Shown: piece after piece, positions 24,029-30,865 of the stretch
Position numbering within the stretch: position 1 is the stretch's first letter
Layout: the number at the start of each line of letters is the position of its first letter
NCBI GenBank assembly: GCA_009377505.1
Contig: WHTX01000020.1
Span: forward strand, 1 to 32,346
DNA from: Acidimicrobiia bacterium
Lineage (GTDB): Bacteria; Actinomycetota; Acidimicrobiia; Acidimicrobiales; CAIXPF01
DNA length: 32,346 bases
Direction of reading: 5' to 3'
Notes under the pieces: model-generated
What the model saw: the letters and a program-made list of their open reading frames with translations, nothing else
What the model was told of the DNA's origin: nothing
The model's database searches: none
Made by a program: the position numbers and the translations under genes

Positions 24029-24724
24029 GTGAGCCTCAAGCGCGACCTGTCGGGTTTCGCCGACCCCGGTGGCCTCCCGGCCCCCCCGCCTCCTCCGGCC
24101 GTCTCACCGGCGGTGGTGGCGCCGGCTCCCGACCGGGCCGTCCCCGAGGCTCCGCCGGGCGGCGACGCCCAGGCCAGCGGGGCACCAGGGAGCGGAGAGG
24201 GCCCCGCGCCGCCCGCGGCACCGCCGGGACGCGGCTCACGAGGCGCTCGCTCGGGCGGCGGGCGCAGCGGCCGCAAGGGAGGCAGTGGGCGGCCGGGCCG
24301 CAAGCGGATCTGCGTCTCGCTCACGCTCGAGGCCTCCGAGCAGCTCGCCGGGCTCGCCCAGGCCCGCCGGTCCTGGAAAGTGGAGGTGATCCTCGAGGCC
24401 CTGGACCGCTGGGACAGCCCGCTCCGGGAGGGGCAGGGCAACGGTGAGCGCGCCCGCTTCCGGCGCCGGCGCAGCTCGACGCCGACGCCCTTCGTGATGG
24501 ACCTGACCCCCGGAGAGCTGGGCCAGCTCGACGAGCTCGCCGCCGCGGTGGGGACGTCCCGGTCGGCTCTCGTGCGGCAGCTGATCCTCCTCGAGGCCAC
24601 GGCCGCTGCCACGGCCACGGCCACGAACGAGTCCACGCCCTCCCCGGGCGGGCCCGAAGCCGGTGAGGCGGGTGACGGGAACGGCGCGGCCGTCGAGGAC
24701 GGCGACGAGACGGGTACGCGGTGA
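24029..24724 (+). CDS. Putative DNA-binding protein with two ribbon-helix-helix-like segments
   Basis: A 231-residue protein from GTG 24029 (VSLKRDLSGFADPGG). Residues 10-85 are Pro/Ala/Gly-rich and likely disordered, followed by an Arg/Gly/Lys-rich linker. Two segments then look like ribbon-helix-helix units: KRICVSLTLEASEQLAGLAQ...EVILEALDRW (92-128) and PFVMDLTPGELGQLDELAAAVGTSRSALVRQLILLEA (154-190). The second is close to the CopG/Arc pattern (strand, helix, GTSRSALVRQ helix). Two in one chain would form a pseudo-dimer. The stop overlaps the GTG of the next gene (GTGA), implying a two-gene unit. A role in repression or partition is possible; nothing proves either. Confidence 0.65.
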   Translation: MSLKRDLSGFADPGGLPAPPPPPAVSPAVVAPAPDRAVPEAPPGGDAQASGAPGSGEGPAPPAAPPGRGSRGARSGGGRSGRKGGSGRPGRKRICVSLTLEASEQLAGLAQARRSWKVEVILEALDRWDSPLREGQGNGERARFRRRRSSTPTPFVMDLTPGELGQLDELAAAVGTSRSALVRQLILLEATAAATATATNESTPSPGGPEAGEAGDGNGAAVEDGDETGTR

Positions 24725-25329
24725 TCGACCACGTCTTCACCGACGCCATCGCCGCGCTCCGTGACGTGCTCGAGGGCGCCCTGCTCGAACCCCAGGCGGT
24801 GGAGGAGCGCCTCCAGGTCGACATGCTGGGCGGTGACCTGAGCTGGCAGACCACCTACAGCCTGCCCGGCGAGGGCAACCCGCCCCGGGTCCAGGCCGAC
24901 CTGACCCTGGACTGGTCGGTGTGGTCGCAGTCCGCCTACCGCTCGTGGCGGCTCGGCGACGCCCCCACCGACGCCCCGCGCATCGGTCTCGAGGTCGTGT
25001 TCAGGGTGCAGCGGCTCTCGAGCCCGCCCGACGTGCACACGGTGTCGACGGCGCTGCCCCCCACGTCGGCCGCGGTCGGGGGCACCGAGCTCGAGCGGCA
25101 CGGGCCCCGCGTCGAGTCGGGCTACGAGGACGACCTGTCGAGCGCAGAGCACGCCGTGGAGGTCAGCTACCACGGCGAGTACGAGCTCGACGACGCCTCC
25201 CTGGCCGACCCGGGCCTGCTCGACGACCACTACGGTGCCCTCGGCGGCTGGATCGCCTCGACCCTCGTGCGCTTGGCCGACCTGCAACTCGACTTCCTCC
25301 CTCCCGACGAGGAGGAGGCCACCCCCTGA
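24721..25329 (+). CDS. Conserved-looking protein of unknown function, paired with the RHH protein
   Basis: A 202-residue acidic, soluble protein from GTG 24721, which overlaps the previous stop by 4 bp. It starts with a helix (VFTDAIAALRDVLEGALLEPQAVEERL), then has strand-rich stretches (LQVDMLGGDLSWQTTYSLPG, VQADLTLDWSVWSQSAYRSW, RIGLEVVFRVQRL). It ends with an acidic helical part (GGWIASTLVRLADLQLDFLPPDEEE). There is no signal peptide, no membrane helix and no recognised catalytic motif. The codon pattern and coupling support a real gene. It may act together with the RHH protein. Confidence 0.75.
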   Translation: MIDHVFTDAIAALRDVLEGALLEPQAVEERLQVDMLGGDLSWQTTYSLPGEGNPPRVQADLTLDWSVWSQSAYRSWRLGDAPTDAPRIGLEVVFRVQRLSSPPDVHTVSTALPPTSAAVGGTELERHGPRVESGYEDDLSSAEHAVEVSYHGEYELDDASLADPGLLDDHYGALGGWIASTLVRLADLQLDFLPPDEEEATP

Positions 25330-25357
25330 CCGGCCTCCGGCCGAGAGCGGAGAACCC

Positions 25358-26164
25358 GTGACCACGACCGCTGACCCCGTGCTCGTCGACGTCGCCGAAC
25401 GGATCGGCACCGTCACCCTCAACCGGCCCGAAGCCCGCAACGCGCTCTCCTCCGAGGTGCTCACACGGCTCCCCGAGGCCATGGCCGCCCTCGACGGGGA
25501 CGACGGCGTCGACGTCATCATCCTGACCGGGGCCGACCCGGCCTTCTGCGCCGGCCTCGACCTCAAGGAGCTGGGCTCGACGGGGGGGAACCTCGGCGCC
25601 GGTGCGCCCAACCGCGACCGCGCCGACGGCCAGGGACTACGCCGCGGCCCCTGGGGCCAGCTCGGCAAGCCGGTCATCGGCGCCGTCAACGGCGTCAGCG
25701 TCACCGGCGGGTTCGAGCTCGCCCTGTGCTGCGACTTCCTCGTCGCCTCGGAGCGGGCGCGCTTCGCCGACACCCACGCCCGGGTCGGGGTCATGCCCGG
25801 CTGGGGCCTGACCGTCCTGCTGCCCCAGGCCGTCGGCCTGCGCAAGGCTCAGGAGATGAGCACGACCGGCAACTTCCTCGACGCGGCGGAGGCCCATCGG
25901 CTGGGCCTGGTCAACCACGTCGTAGCCCACGAGCAGCTCATCCCCACGGCCAGGGGCCTGGCGCTCGACATCATCGGCAACGACCAGCCCGGCGTGCGCC
26001 AGGTGCTCGCCACCTACCGTGCCGTGGCCGACACGACCATCGCCGAGGGCTGGCAGGCGGAGGCACGGATGGGCCGCGCCTGGCTCCGCGGCCGCGACGT
26101 GACCTCGGAGGTGGCCGGCCGCCGTGAGGGGATCCTGGCCCGGGGGCGCACCCAGTCGACCTGA
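25358..26164 (+). CDS. Enoyl-CoA hydratase/isomerase (crotonase) family protein
   Basis: A 268-residue crotonase from GTG 25358, preceded by GAGCGGAG; the frame is open further upstream into the previous gene, so this start is preferred. The acyl-CoA site begins with GTVTLNRPEARNALSSEV (17-34). The first oxyanion-hole loop is ADPAFCAGLDLKEL (59-72) and the second is NGVSVTGGFELALCCDFLVAS (111-131). Glu120 corresponds to the first catalytic Glu of enoyl-CoA hydratase. The second Glu position (PE in hydratases) reads THARVGVMPGWG here, so the second catalytic Glu is absent. That pattern is common in crotonases of other activity, so hydration should not be assumed. It lies 28 bp after the unknown gene. 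Confidence 0.9.
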   Translation: MTTTADPVLVDVAERIGTVTLNRPEARNALSSEVLTRLPEAMAALDGDDGVDVIILTGADPAFCAGLDLKELGSTGGNLGAGAPNRDRADGQGLRRGPWGQLGKPVIGAVNGVSVTGGFELALCCDFLVASERARFADTHARVGVMPGWGLTVLLPQAVGLRKAQEMSTTGNFLDAAEAHRLGLVNHVVAHEQLIPTARGLALDIIGNDQPGVRQVLATYRAVADTTIAEGWQAEARMGRAWLRGRDVTSEVAGRREGILARGRTQST

Positions 26165-26227
26165 GTAGCAGGGGCGGAGAGGGTCAGCGGGGGGACGGCA
26201 GCTGGCAGCGGGCGTTGGCCGAGACGC

Positions 26228-26258
26228 CGGTGGGGCCGGCTCGTGGCCGGCCCCACCG
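26228..26258 (+). terminator. Strong hairpin terminator after the crotonase gene
   Basis: A perfect 13-bp stem, CGGTGGGGCCGGC (26228-26240) with GCCGGCCCCACCG (26246-26258), encloses a 5-nt loop TCGTG. It starts 63 bp past the crotonase stop. There is no U-tract, as is usual at this GC content. It could stop transcription from either strand. Confidence 0.7.
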
Positions 26259-26307
26259 CGCTCGTGCACCGCTCCGCCTCCACCGCCATGGGGCGTGCGC
26301 GGTGCGC

Positions 26308-26563
26308 CGCCGCAGCGGGGCCCGCCGAGGCCCGCACGCTGCGGCGTTCTCCCGGAGCCTGAGCTCTCGGGAGGGCTCGCCGGGCACCGGTCGCCGTTGA
26401 CCGCTGCCGGCGGCGAGCACCCCGGACCGCCGCCCGGGGTGCCGCCATGAGGGTCGCCCCTCGGAGATCCGCCGGAGCACCGGTCCGCCCCGGTGCCCCT
26501 TTCCCGCCATCCACCTCCCGCCGAGGTGGCCCGCCTCCCGATCAGGCACCCCCGCCGGGTGCC
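26308..26563. other. Gene-free stretch rich in hairpins (possible structured RNA or terminator cluster)
   Basis: Besides the hairpin at 26228-26258, the 458-bp gene-free stretch 26165-26622 holds three more perfect inverted repeats. They are CGCCGCAGCG (26308-26317) with CGCTGCGGCG (26357-26366), GCACCCCGG (26417-26425) with CCGGGGTGC (26434-26442), and GGCACCC with GGGTGCC (26545-26563). It lies between convergent transcription units. The ORFs across it are Arg/Pro-rich noise. I looked for RNase P RNA, tmRNA and SRP RNA landmarks and did not see them. Confidence 0.4.
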
Positions 26564-26622
26564 CTACCCGCCCTCGCAGCTGGTCGCCCCGCCTGGGCTA
26601 CCGCTGCGAGAGGACCGCCTGG

Positions 26623-26832
26623 TCAGGCAGCTACCGGGCCGTGCGCCTTGCCGGTGCCCAGCTCCGTCAGCCAGGCCTGCAGCTCGAGCTCGGCGGCTCG
26701 CCGCCGGTAGGCCTGAGCGACCAGCTCGTTCATCGAACCGGCCATGCGCCGCAGGCTGTCCGCCCGCTGCTTGAGTACCCCGACGCTGTCGACGGAGGAT
26801 TCCATCGGGACAACCGCCAGCTCCGTCCTCAT
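26623..26832 (-). CDS. Small helical protein downstream of the DNA methyltransferase
   Basis: A 69-residue ORF from ATG 26832 (MRTELAVVPMESSVDSVG), chosen because a strong Shine-Dalgarno (GGGAGGCGAG) precedes it; a start at 26856 lacks one. The protein is almost entirely helical (VLKQRADSLRRMAGSMNELVAQAYRRRAAELELQAWLTEL), with heptad-like spacing that suggests a coiled coil or dimer. It lies 54 bp after the methyltransferase stop on the same strand and may be co-transcribed. No family recognised. An antitoxin or accessory subunit is conceivable but unsupported. Confidence 0.6.
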   Translation of the reverse strand: MRTELAVVPMESSVDSVGVLKQRADSLRRMAGSMNELVAQAYRRRAAELELQAWLTELGTGKAHGPVAA

Positions 26833-26886
26833 CGTCTCGCCTCCCTTGCCCTTCACGCCTCGTACAACGACGACAGCGGCGGGTGA

Positions 26887-28779
26887 TTACGCGTCGGGCA
26901 GCAAGAATTCGCCGCTCGCGACGAGCAGGTGCCTCGGCAGGCGCGATGTCCACCACCTGAGCAGGTCTTCCGCTCCCACCAGCCCATACGCGCGCAACAT
27001 CGTCCGATTTGCGCCGATCAGCGATCCGATCGAGTCGGGGGCGTCGCGCAACGCGGCCGCGGCGTCGTCCCACGCCCCCCGATCGGCGGGCAGGGGCACC
27101 TCGAGCACCTGGCGGGCCGACAGCTTCACCGCCCCGGCGGAGAGACCGGCCCCACCGAAGCGCTCGAGCGCCCAGGCGGTGGCCACGGCCGAGTTGAGCA
27201 CGGCGGCGAGGTGCCACAGGTCGGCCGGCTCGGCCTCGACGGCCACGCACGGCACGGAGGGCACCCAGCGGCCGGCGACGTCCACCGCCGCCTCCAGTAC
27301 CGAGGACTGCGTGGCGACGACGAGCTTGGGGACGAGCCGGGCGTGCACCCACGCAGCGAGCGTGGGGTCGCTCCCATCGAGCCCGCCCAGGTCGAGGACC
27401 GGCGCCTGCCAACGGGCGCGGGCGAAGCGCACCGGACCGGCGCCGAAGCGCACGACCACGGGGTCGATCATCCCGACGGTGACGAGCCGGGGCCAGGTCG
27501 CCGACAGGCCCTCGCCCGCCTCCTGCACCCAGGGGGCGAGGCCGTAGTACTGGTCGCGGAACCCTGCCGTGGCCGTGGCGAGGTCGCCCACGCGCCCTGC
27601 CGCCCGTGGGCTGCAGAGGGGGACACCACGGGCACCGGCGGTGACGGCCGACCAGGTGGCCCGCCTCATCACCCGGGCGGCGTCGACCCCTGGCCCCGGC
27701 TCGGCGGCGCGCCCCAGCCACGTGCGCACGACCGGCGCTTGGCCCGCGCTGACCGTGAGCACCGGCGCGCAGACCCGCACGTCGGCGGGGAAGAGGCCTG
27801 CCCCGCCGAGCCAGACACCCTCGAGGCAGGCGGCGGCGGCCACCTGGGCGAGCACCCTCCCGGCGTGCTCGGCGACCAGCACCGACTCCGGCTGGACGAG
27901 CACGACCCGCGCCCCGGGCCGCGCCGCTCCGAGCGCGGCGAGGAGGAAGAGCGCCGAGGTGTCGACGTAGCCATGCACGGCGCGCCCGTGGCGGGCGGCC
28001 AGCTCGGCGGCCTCGGTGCGGCGTCGCGTCGTGTCCCGGGCGAGCTGGCCGAGGAAGGGCGGGTTGCCCACCACGACCGCCGCGCCTCCCGGCGGCCAGG
28101 CGGCGTCCTCGGCCAGGGCGTCGGCCACGGTGAGGCCCAGTCGGCCCTCGTGCCAGGACCCGCTGTGGCGCTCCGCCCACCAGCGCAGGGACACGTCGGC
28201 CACGGCCACGGCGACGGGGTCGATGTCGGCGCCATGGAGCAGGCCGAGGACGTCCGCAGCACGGGCCCCGCCCTCGTGGAGCGCCGCGGCGGCAGCGAGG
28301 AGGAAGGCCCCCCCGCCGACCGCCGGGTCGACCACCGGGCCCGCCACCGGGCCCCCGGGAAGGGCCGCTCGGCCCGAGGGCTCCGCCCCGAGCACCAGGC
28401 CGACGAGCCGGCGAGCGACGTCGGGCGGGGTGAAGAAGGCCCCCCGCACCCGCCGCTCCCGGCCCGCGAGCACGGCCTCGTAGGCCTGGCCGAGCAGGGC
28501 CGGCCCGACGCCCGTCGCGCCGACTGGCCCGGGGAGGGGGACGGGGCTGACCGGCGCCTCCACGGGTGGCGCCCGGCGGGCGCCCCGGCCACCAGCGTCG
28601 CCGAGGGGTACCGCGAGTCGCTCGTCGAGCGCCGTGACCAGGGCCGAAGGTGCGTCGCCGCGGGCGACGAGGGCCGCCGCCAAGGCGCGGACCACCTCGG
28701 CCGCCGGTAGGCCCTGTGCCGTCGCCCACCCGGCCAGGGCTGTCAGCCACGCGCCGACCGAGCGGTCCGGGTGCCCCAC
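26887..28779 (-). CDS. Putative N6-adenine-type DNA methyltransferase (orphan)
   Basis: A 630-residue class I S-adenosylmethionine-dependent DNA methyltransferase. Order: an Ala-rich helical N-terminus (1-90); GAFFTPPDVARRLVGLVLG (113-131), the pre-motif found in type I/IIG and BREX-like methylases; motif I VVDPAVGGGAFLLAA (149-163); DIDPVAVAVAD (185-195); and catalytic motif IV VVVGNPPFLGQL (236-247), the N-P-P-F form of adenine methylases. The C-terminal half (about 350-630) resembles a target-recognition and helical region (ATATAGFRDQYYGLAPW; LWHLAAVLNSAVATAWAL). There is no nuclease domain, and no restriction or specificity gene lies beside it. The start is GTG 28779. It is divergent from the Nudix gene, 51 bp away. 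Target sequence unknown. Confidence 0.8.
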   Translation of the reverse strand: MGHPDRSVGAWLTALAGWATAQGLPAAEVVRALAAALVARGDAPSALVTALDERLAVPLGDAGGRGARRAPPVEAPVSPVPLPGPVGATGVGPALLGQAYEAVLAGRERRVRGAFFTPPDVARRLVGLVLGAEPSGRAALPGGPVAGPVVDPAVGGGAFLLAAAAALHEGGARAADVLGLLHGADIDPVAVAVADVSLRWWAERHSGSWHEGRLGLTVADALAEDAAWPPGGAAVVVGNPPFLGQLARDTTRRRTEAAELAARHGRAVHGYVDTSALFLLAALGAARPGARVVLVQPESVLVAEHAGRVLAQVAAAACLEGVWLGGAGLFPADVRVCAPVLTVSAGQAPVVRTWLGRAAEPGPGVDAARVMRRATWSAVTAGARGVPLCSPRAAGRVGDLATATAGFRDQYYGLAPWVQEAGEGLSATWPRLVTVGMIDPVVVRFGAGPVRFARARWQAPVLDLGGLDGSDPTLAAWVHARLVPKLVVATQSSVLEAAVDVAGRWVPSVPCVAVEAEPADLWHLAAVLNSAVATAWALERFGGAGLSAGAVKLSARQVLEVPLPADRGAWDDAAAALRDAPDSIGSLIGANRTMLRAYGLVGAEDLLRWWTSRLPRHLLVASGEFLLPDA

Positions 28780-28816
28780 GGCGGGAACGGTACCCGGCCG
28801 TCCCCACCGGCCGCCC

Positions 28817-28822
28817 TACGCT
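28817..28822 (+). promoter_or_regulatory. Candidate -10 element for a leaderless Nudix mRNA
   Basis: TACGCT (TANNNT type) lies 8 bp before the Nudix ATG at 28831. That is the distance expected if transcription starts at or next to the A of the start codon. No Shine-Dalgarno is visible before this ATG. No convincing -35 was found, so support is limited. Confidence 0.35.
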
Positions 28823-28830
28823 CGCGCCCT

Positions 28831-29364
28831 ATGCGCTGGACGGTGCACGGTGAGCGGGTCATCTACACGTCACCGTGGGTGGGCCTGCACCTGACCGACA
28901 TCGAGATCCCCGACGGGCCGCGCTTCGAGCACCACGTGGTGCGCATGCCCTTCCCCGCCGTTGGCACGATCCTGCACCGCGACGGCGCGGTACTGCTGCT
29001 GTACCGGCACCGCTTCATCACCGACACCTGGGGCTGGGAGCTGCCGGCAGGGCGGGCCGAGGCGGGCGAGTCGCTCGACGAGGCAGCTCGGCGCGAGACC
29101 GTCGAGGAGACGGGCTGGGCGCCCGGCCCCCTGCGCCACCTCACCACGTACCACTACGCCCACGGCCTGTCCGACGGCGCCTTCGCCCTGTTCCTGTCCG
29201 AGGGCGCGACCGAGGTGGGCGAGCCGGTCGACGTGGCCGAGTCGGAGCGGATCGCATGGGTGCCCGTCGCCGAGGTCCGCGAGCTGATCGCACGGGGCGA
29301 GATGCCCGACGGCCTCTCCCTAACCGGCCTGCTGTGGGCGTTCGCCTTCGGCCTCCTCCACTAG
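28831..29364 (+). CDS. Nudix hydrolase (ADP-ribose pyrophosphatase-like)
   Basis: A 177-residue protein from ATG 28831 (MRWTVHGERVIYTSPWVGLHL); the frame is open 60 bp upstream but that part is not family-like. The Nudix box is complete: GRAEAGESLDEAARRETVEETG fits G-x5-E-x7-R-E-U-x-E-E-x-G-U. The upstream strand (VLLLYRHRFITDTWGWELPAG) and overall length match ADP-ribose/NDP-sugar pyrophosphatases. It hydrolyses a nucleoside diphosphate linked to a side group; the substrate is not determined. Confidence 0.9.
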   Translation: MRWTVHGERVIYTSPWVGLHLTDIEIPDGPRFEHHVVRMPFPAVGTILHRDGAVLLLYRHRFITDTWGWELPAGRAEAGESLDEAARRETVEETGWAPGPLRHLTTYHYAHGLSDGAFALFLSEGATEVGEPVDVAESERIAWVPVAEVRELIARGEMPDGLSLTGLLWAFAFGLLH

Positions 29365-29449
29365 ACCTGTTCCAAAGGGTCCCTGGGGTGAGGGTCCGGC
29401 GTTGCTCGGGCCGTTCGACCGTGGACGCCTTGTAAACCGGGTAGGGCGC

Positions 29450-29742
29450 CCACCTTCATGTTCTCGTACGTGTCTGGTCAGGAGGGTACGACAAGCGGGT
29501 GTTGAAGTCCGCCGCCTAGCTGGCCGCGCTGGTGAGAGCGCAGGGGCGGGCAGCGACGCGTGGGCGGACGAGGTGCGGCTGGCCGACTCACGCGTCGCTG
29601 GCGGACAAGGGTTTCTGGTCCGTCGAGCTCGACGCCGGCCTCGCCCGCCACGGCATCGAACTGGCCCGGCCCACCTCCAAGAGCGAGCCGGCCCGGCGGG
29701 CAGCCGCCCAGCTCCGCCAACGGCCCGGGCCAAGGCGCAAGG
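29450..29742 (+). pseudogene. IS982-like transposase remnant
   Basis: Pieces of a DDE transposase in more than one frame. GYDKRVLKSAA (about 29483-29516, ending in TAG) resembles the N-terminal xGYNKRLR pattern of IS982. Then SLADKGFWSVELDAGLARHGIELARPTSKSEP (about 29589-29690) resembles the C-terminal ADKG(Y/F)...LL-RP segment around the third catalytic region. The central catalytic part between them is missing, and stop codons interrupt the frames. No inverted ends were found. Together with the MaoC and DeoC remnants nearby it marks a scarred region. The IS982 assignment is from motif memory. Confidence 0.5.
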
Positions 29743-29985
29743 TCACGGCATGCGCGAAGGTTCCTGCACCGTGGCGTGCAAGATCCTTCGCGGTTCGCCT
29801 GGCCGGGCGACGCCGCAGCCCTGCCCGAACAGGACCTGACCTTTCGTGGCCACGTGACCGCCGTCGAGGGCGACGAGGTCAGCCTCGAGGTGTGGGAGGA
29901 GGCGCCGGACGGCCGAGTCCTCATGCCCGGCCGGGCCGTGGTCACCCTTCCCCACCGAGTGCCCCTGACCGGCCCCGACCAGCGC
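29743..29985 (+). pseudogene. C-terminal fragment of a MaoC-like hot-dog dehydratase
   Basis: The frame from about 29776 reads SRFAWPGDAAALPEQDLTFRGHVTAVEG, then DEVSLEVWEEAPDGRVLMPGRAVVTLP. This matches the last strands of MaoC-type acyl dehydratases (fxxPGDxL...G.V..v.....v.l.v....G....G.A.v.LP). The N-terminal helix and the catalytic Asp/His motif are absent, being replaced on the left by the IS982-like remnant. The frame lacks its own stop and runs antisense into ung. It is probably the surviving 3' end of a gene cut by the insertion. Confidence 0.55.
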
Positions 29986-30663
29986 CTACACGTCGTGGAG
30001 GCAGCACCAGTCCACGGGGCCCCGCCCGGCGGCGTCGAGGGCGGCGTTGGCCCGGGAGAAGGGCCGGCTGCCGAAGAAGCCGTTGGCCGCGGAGAGCGGC
30101 GACGGGTGGGCCGACTCGATGACCACGTGACGCGACTGGTCGACCAGCCGCTTCTTCTTGCGGGCGTACGCGCCCCAGAGGACGAACACCACCCGGTCTG
30201 ACTTGGCGTTCACCGCCTCGATCACGGTGTCGGTGAACCGCTCCCAGCCCCTCCCCTGGTGCGAGGCCGCCTGGCGCGCCCGGACGGTGAGCACGGCGTT
30301 GAGCAGGAGCACGCCCTGACGGGCCCAGGCCTCGAGGCACCCGTGGCCGGGGGGCGGGCAGCCCAGGTCCTGCTCCAGCTCCTTGAAGATGTTCACGAGC
30401 GAGGGAGGCGGGGCCACGTCGGGTGGCACGGAGAAGCACAGCCCGTGCGCCTGGCCCGGCCCGTGGTAGGGGTCCTGGCCGAGGACCAGCACCTTGACCT
30501 CGGCGTAAGGGGTGAGGTGGAGGGCGGCGAAGACGGCGTCCCGGGCGGGGAAGACGTCACGCTGCCCGCGCTCGGCGGCGACGAAGGCCTGGAGGTCCTT
30601 CCAGTAGGGCTCTTCGAACTGGCCTCGTAGGATCGGGTTCCAGTCCGTCCTCGGCGCACTCAC
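29986..30663 (-). CDS. ung: Uracil-DNA glycosylase, family 1
   Basis: Removes uracil from DNA as the first step of base excision repair. The catalytic water-activating loop VLGQDPYHGPGQAHGLCFSVP contains Asp64, and the minor-groove intercalation loop is SAHPSPLSAANGF (184-196). The conserved NVLLLN-type segment reads GVLLLNAVLTVR. I chose GTG 30663 (VSAPRTDWNPILRGQF, 225 residues) because it overlaps the stop of the preceding short ORF (GTGA) and matches the usual N-terminus. A start at 30705 would add 14 residues inside that ORF. Confidence 0.94.
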   Translation of the reverse strand: MSAPRTDWNPILRGQFEEPYWKDLQAFVAAERGQRDVFPARDAVFAALHLTPYAEVKVLVLGQDPYHGPGQAHGLCFSVPPDVAPPPSLVNIFKELEQDLGCPPPGHGCLEAWARQGVLLLNAVLTVRARQAASHQGRGWERFTDTVIEAVNAKSDRVVFVLWGAYARKKKRLVDQSRHVVIESAHPSPLSAANGFFGSRPFSRANAALDAAGRGPVDWCCLHDV

Positions 30664-30803
30664 GAGCCGGCGAGCCCCCGCAACAGGGCGTGGCCGATCT
30701 GCCACTCCACAGCCTCGAGACAGAGCTGCTCGACCCCCGACGCCGCAGCGAGAGGGTCGAGCAGGGTGTGGTCCAACCGAGCGGCGAGGGCGGCGACGTC
30801 CAC
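30660..30803 (-). pseudogene. Short ORF resembling the N-terminus of deoxyribose-phosphate aldolase, coupled to ung
   Basis: A 47-codon frame from GTG 30803 to TGA at 30660-30662. Residues 8-32 (ARLDHTLLDPLAAASGVEQLCLEAVEW) match the start of DeoC enzymes ((I/L)DHTLL-P...LC-EA). The sequence then ends after 13 further codons (QIGHALLRGLAGS), far short of the roughly 220-residue enzyme, with no barrel strands or Schiff-base Lys. The stop overlaps the ung GTG (GTGA), so it may still be translated and feed ribosomes to ung. No Shine-Dalgarno precedes it. The likeliest explanation is a deletion that removed most of deoC. Confidence 0.5.
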
Positions 30804-30865
30804 GCCCGGAGGTTAGCCAGAGGTGTCCTACGACCTCGTCCCTGGTGAGGGCCGGGGGTCGGCCG

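Noticed and set aside
26564-28807. A 747-codon minus-strand frame overlapping the methyltransferase
   Set aside because: It is an Arg/Gly/Pro-rich product in an alternative frame. The methyltransferase frame carries all the conserved motifs.
29394-29412. GCTCGGGCCGTTCG resembling the opp repeat
   Set aside because: Only about 14 bp match and the flanks differ. At this GC content the match may be chance, so it was not listed as a copy.
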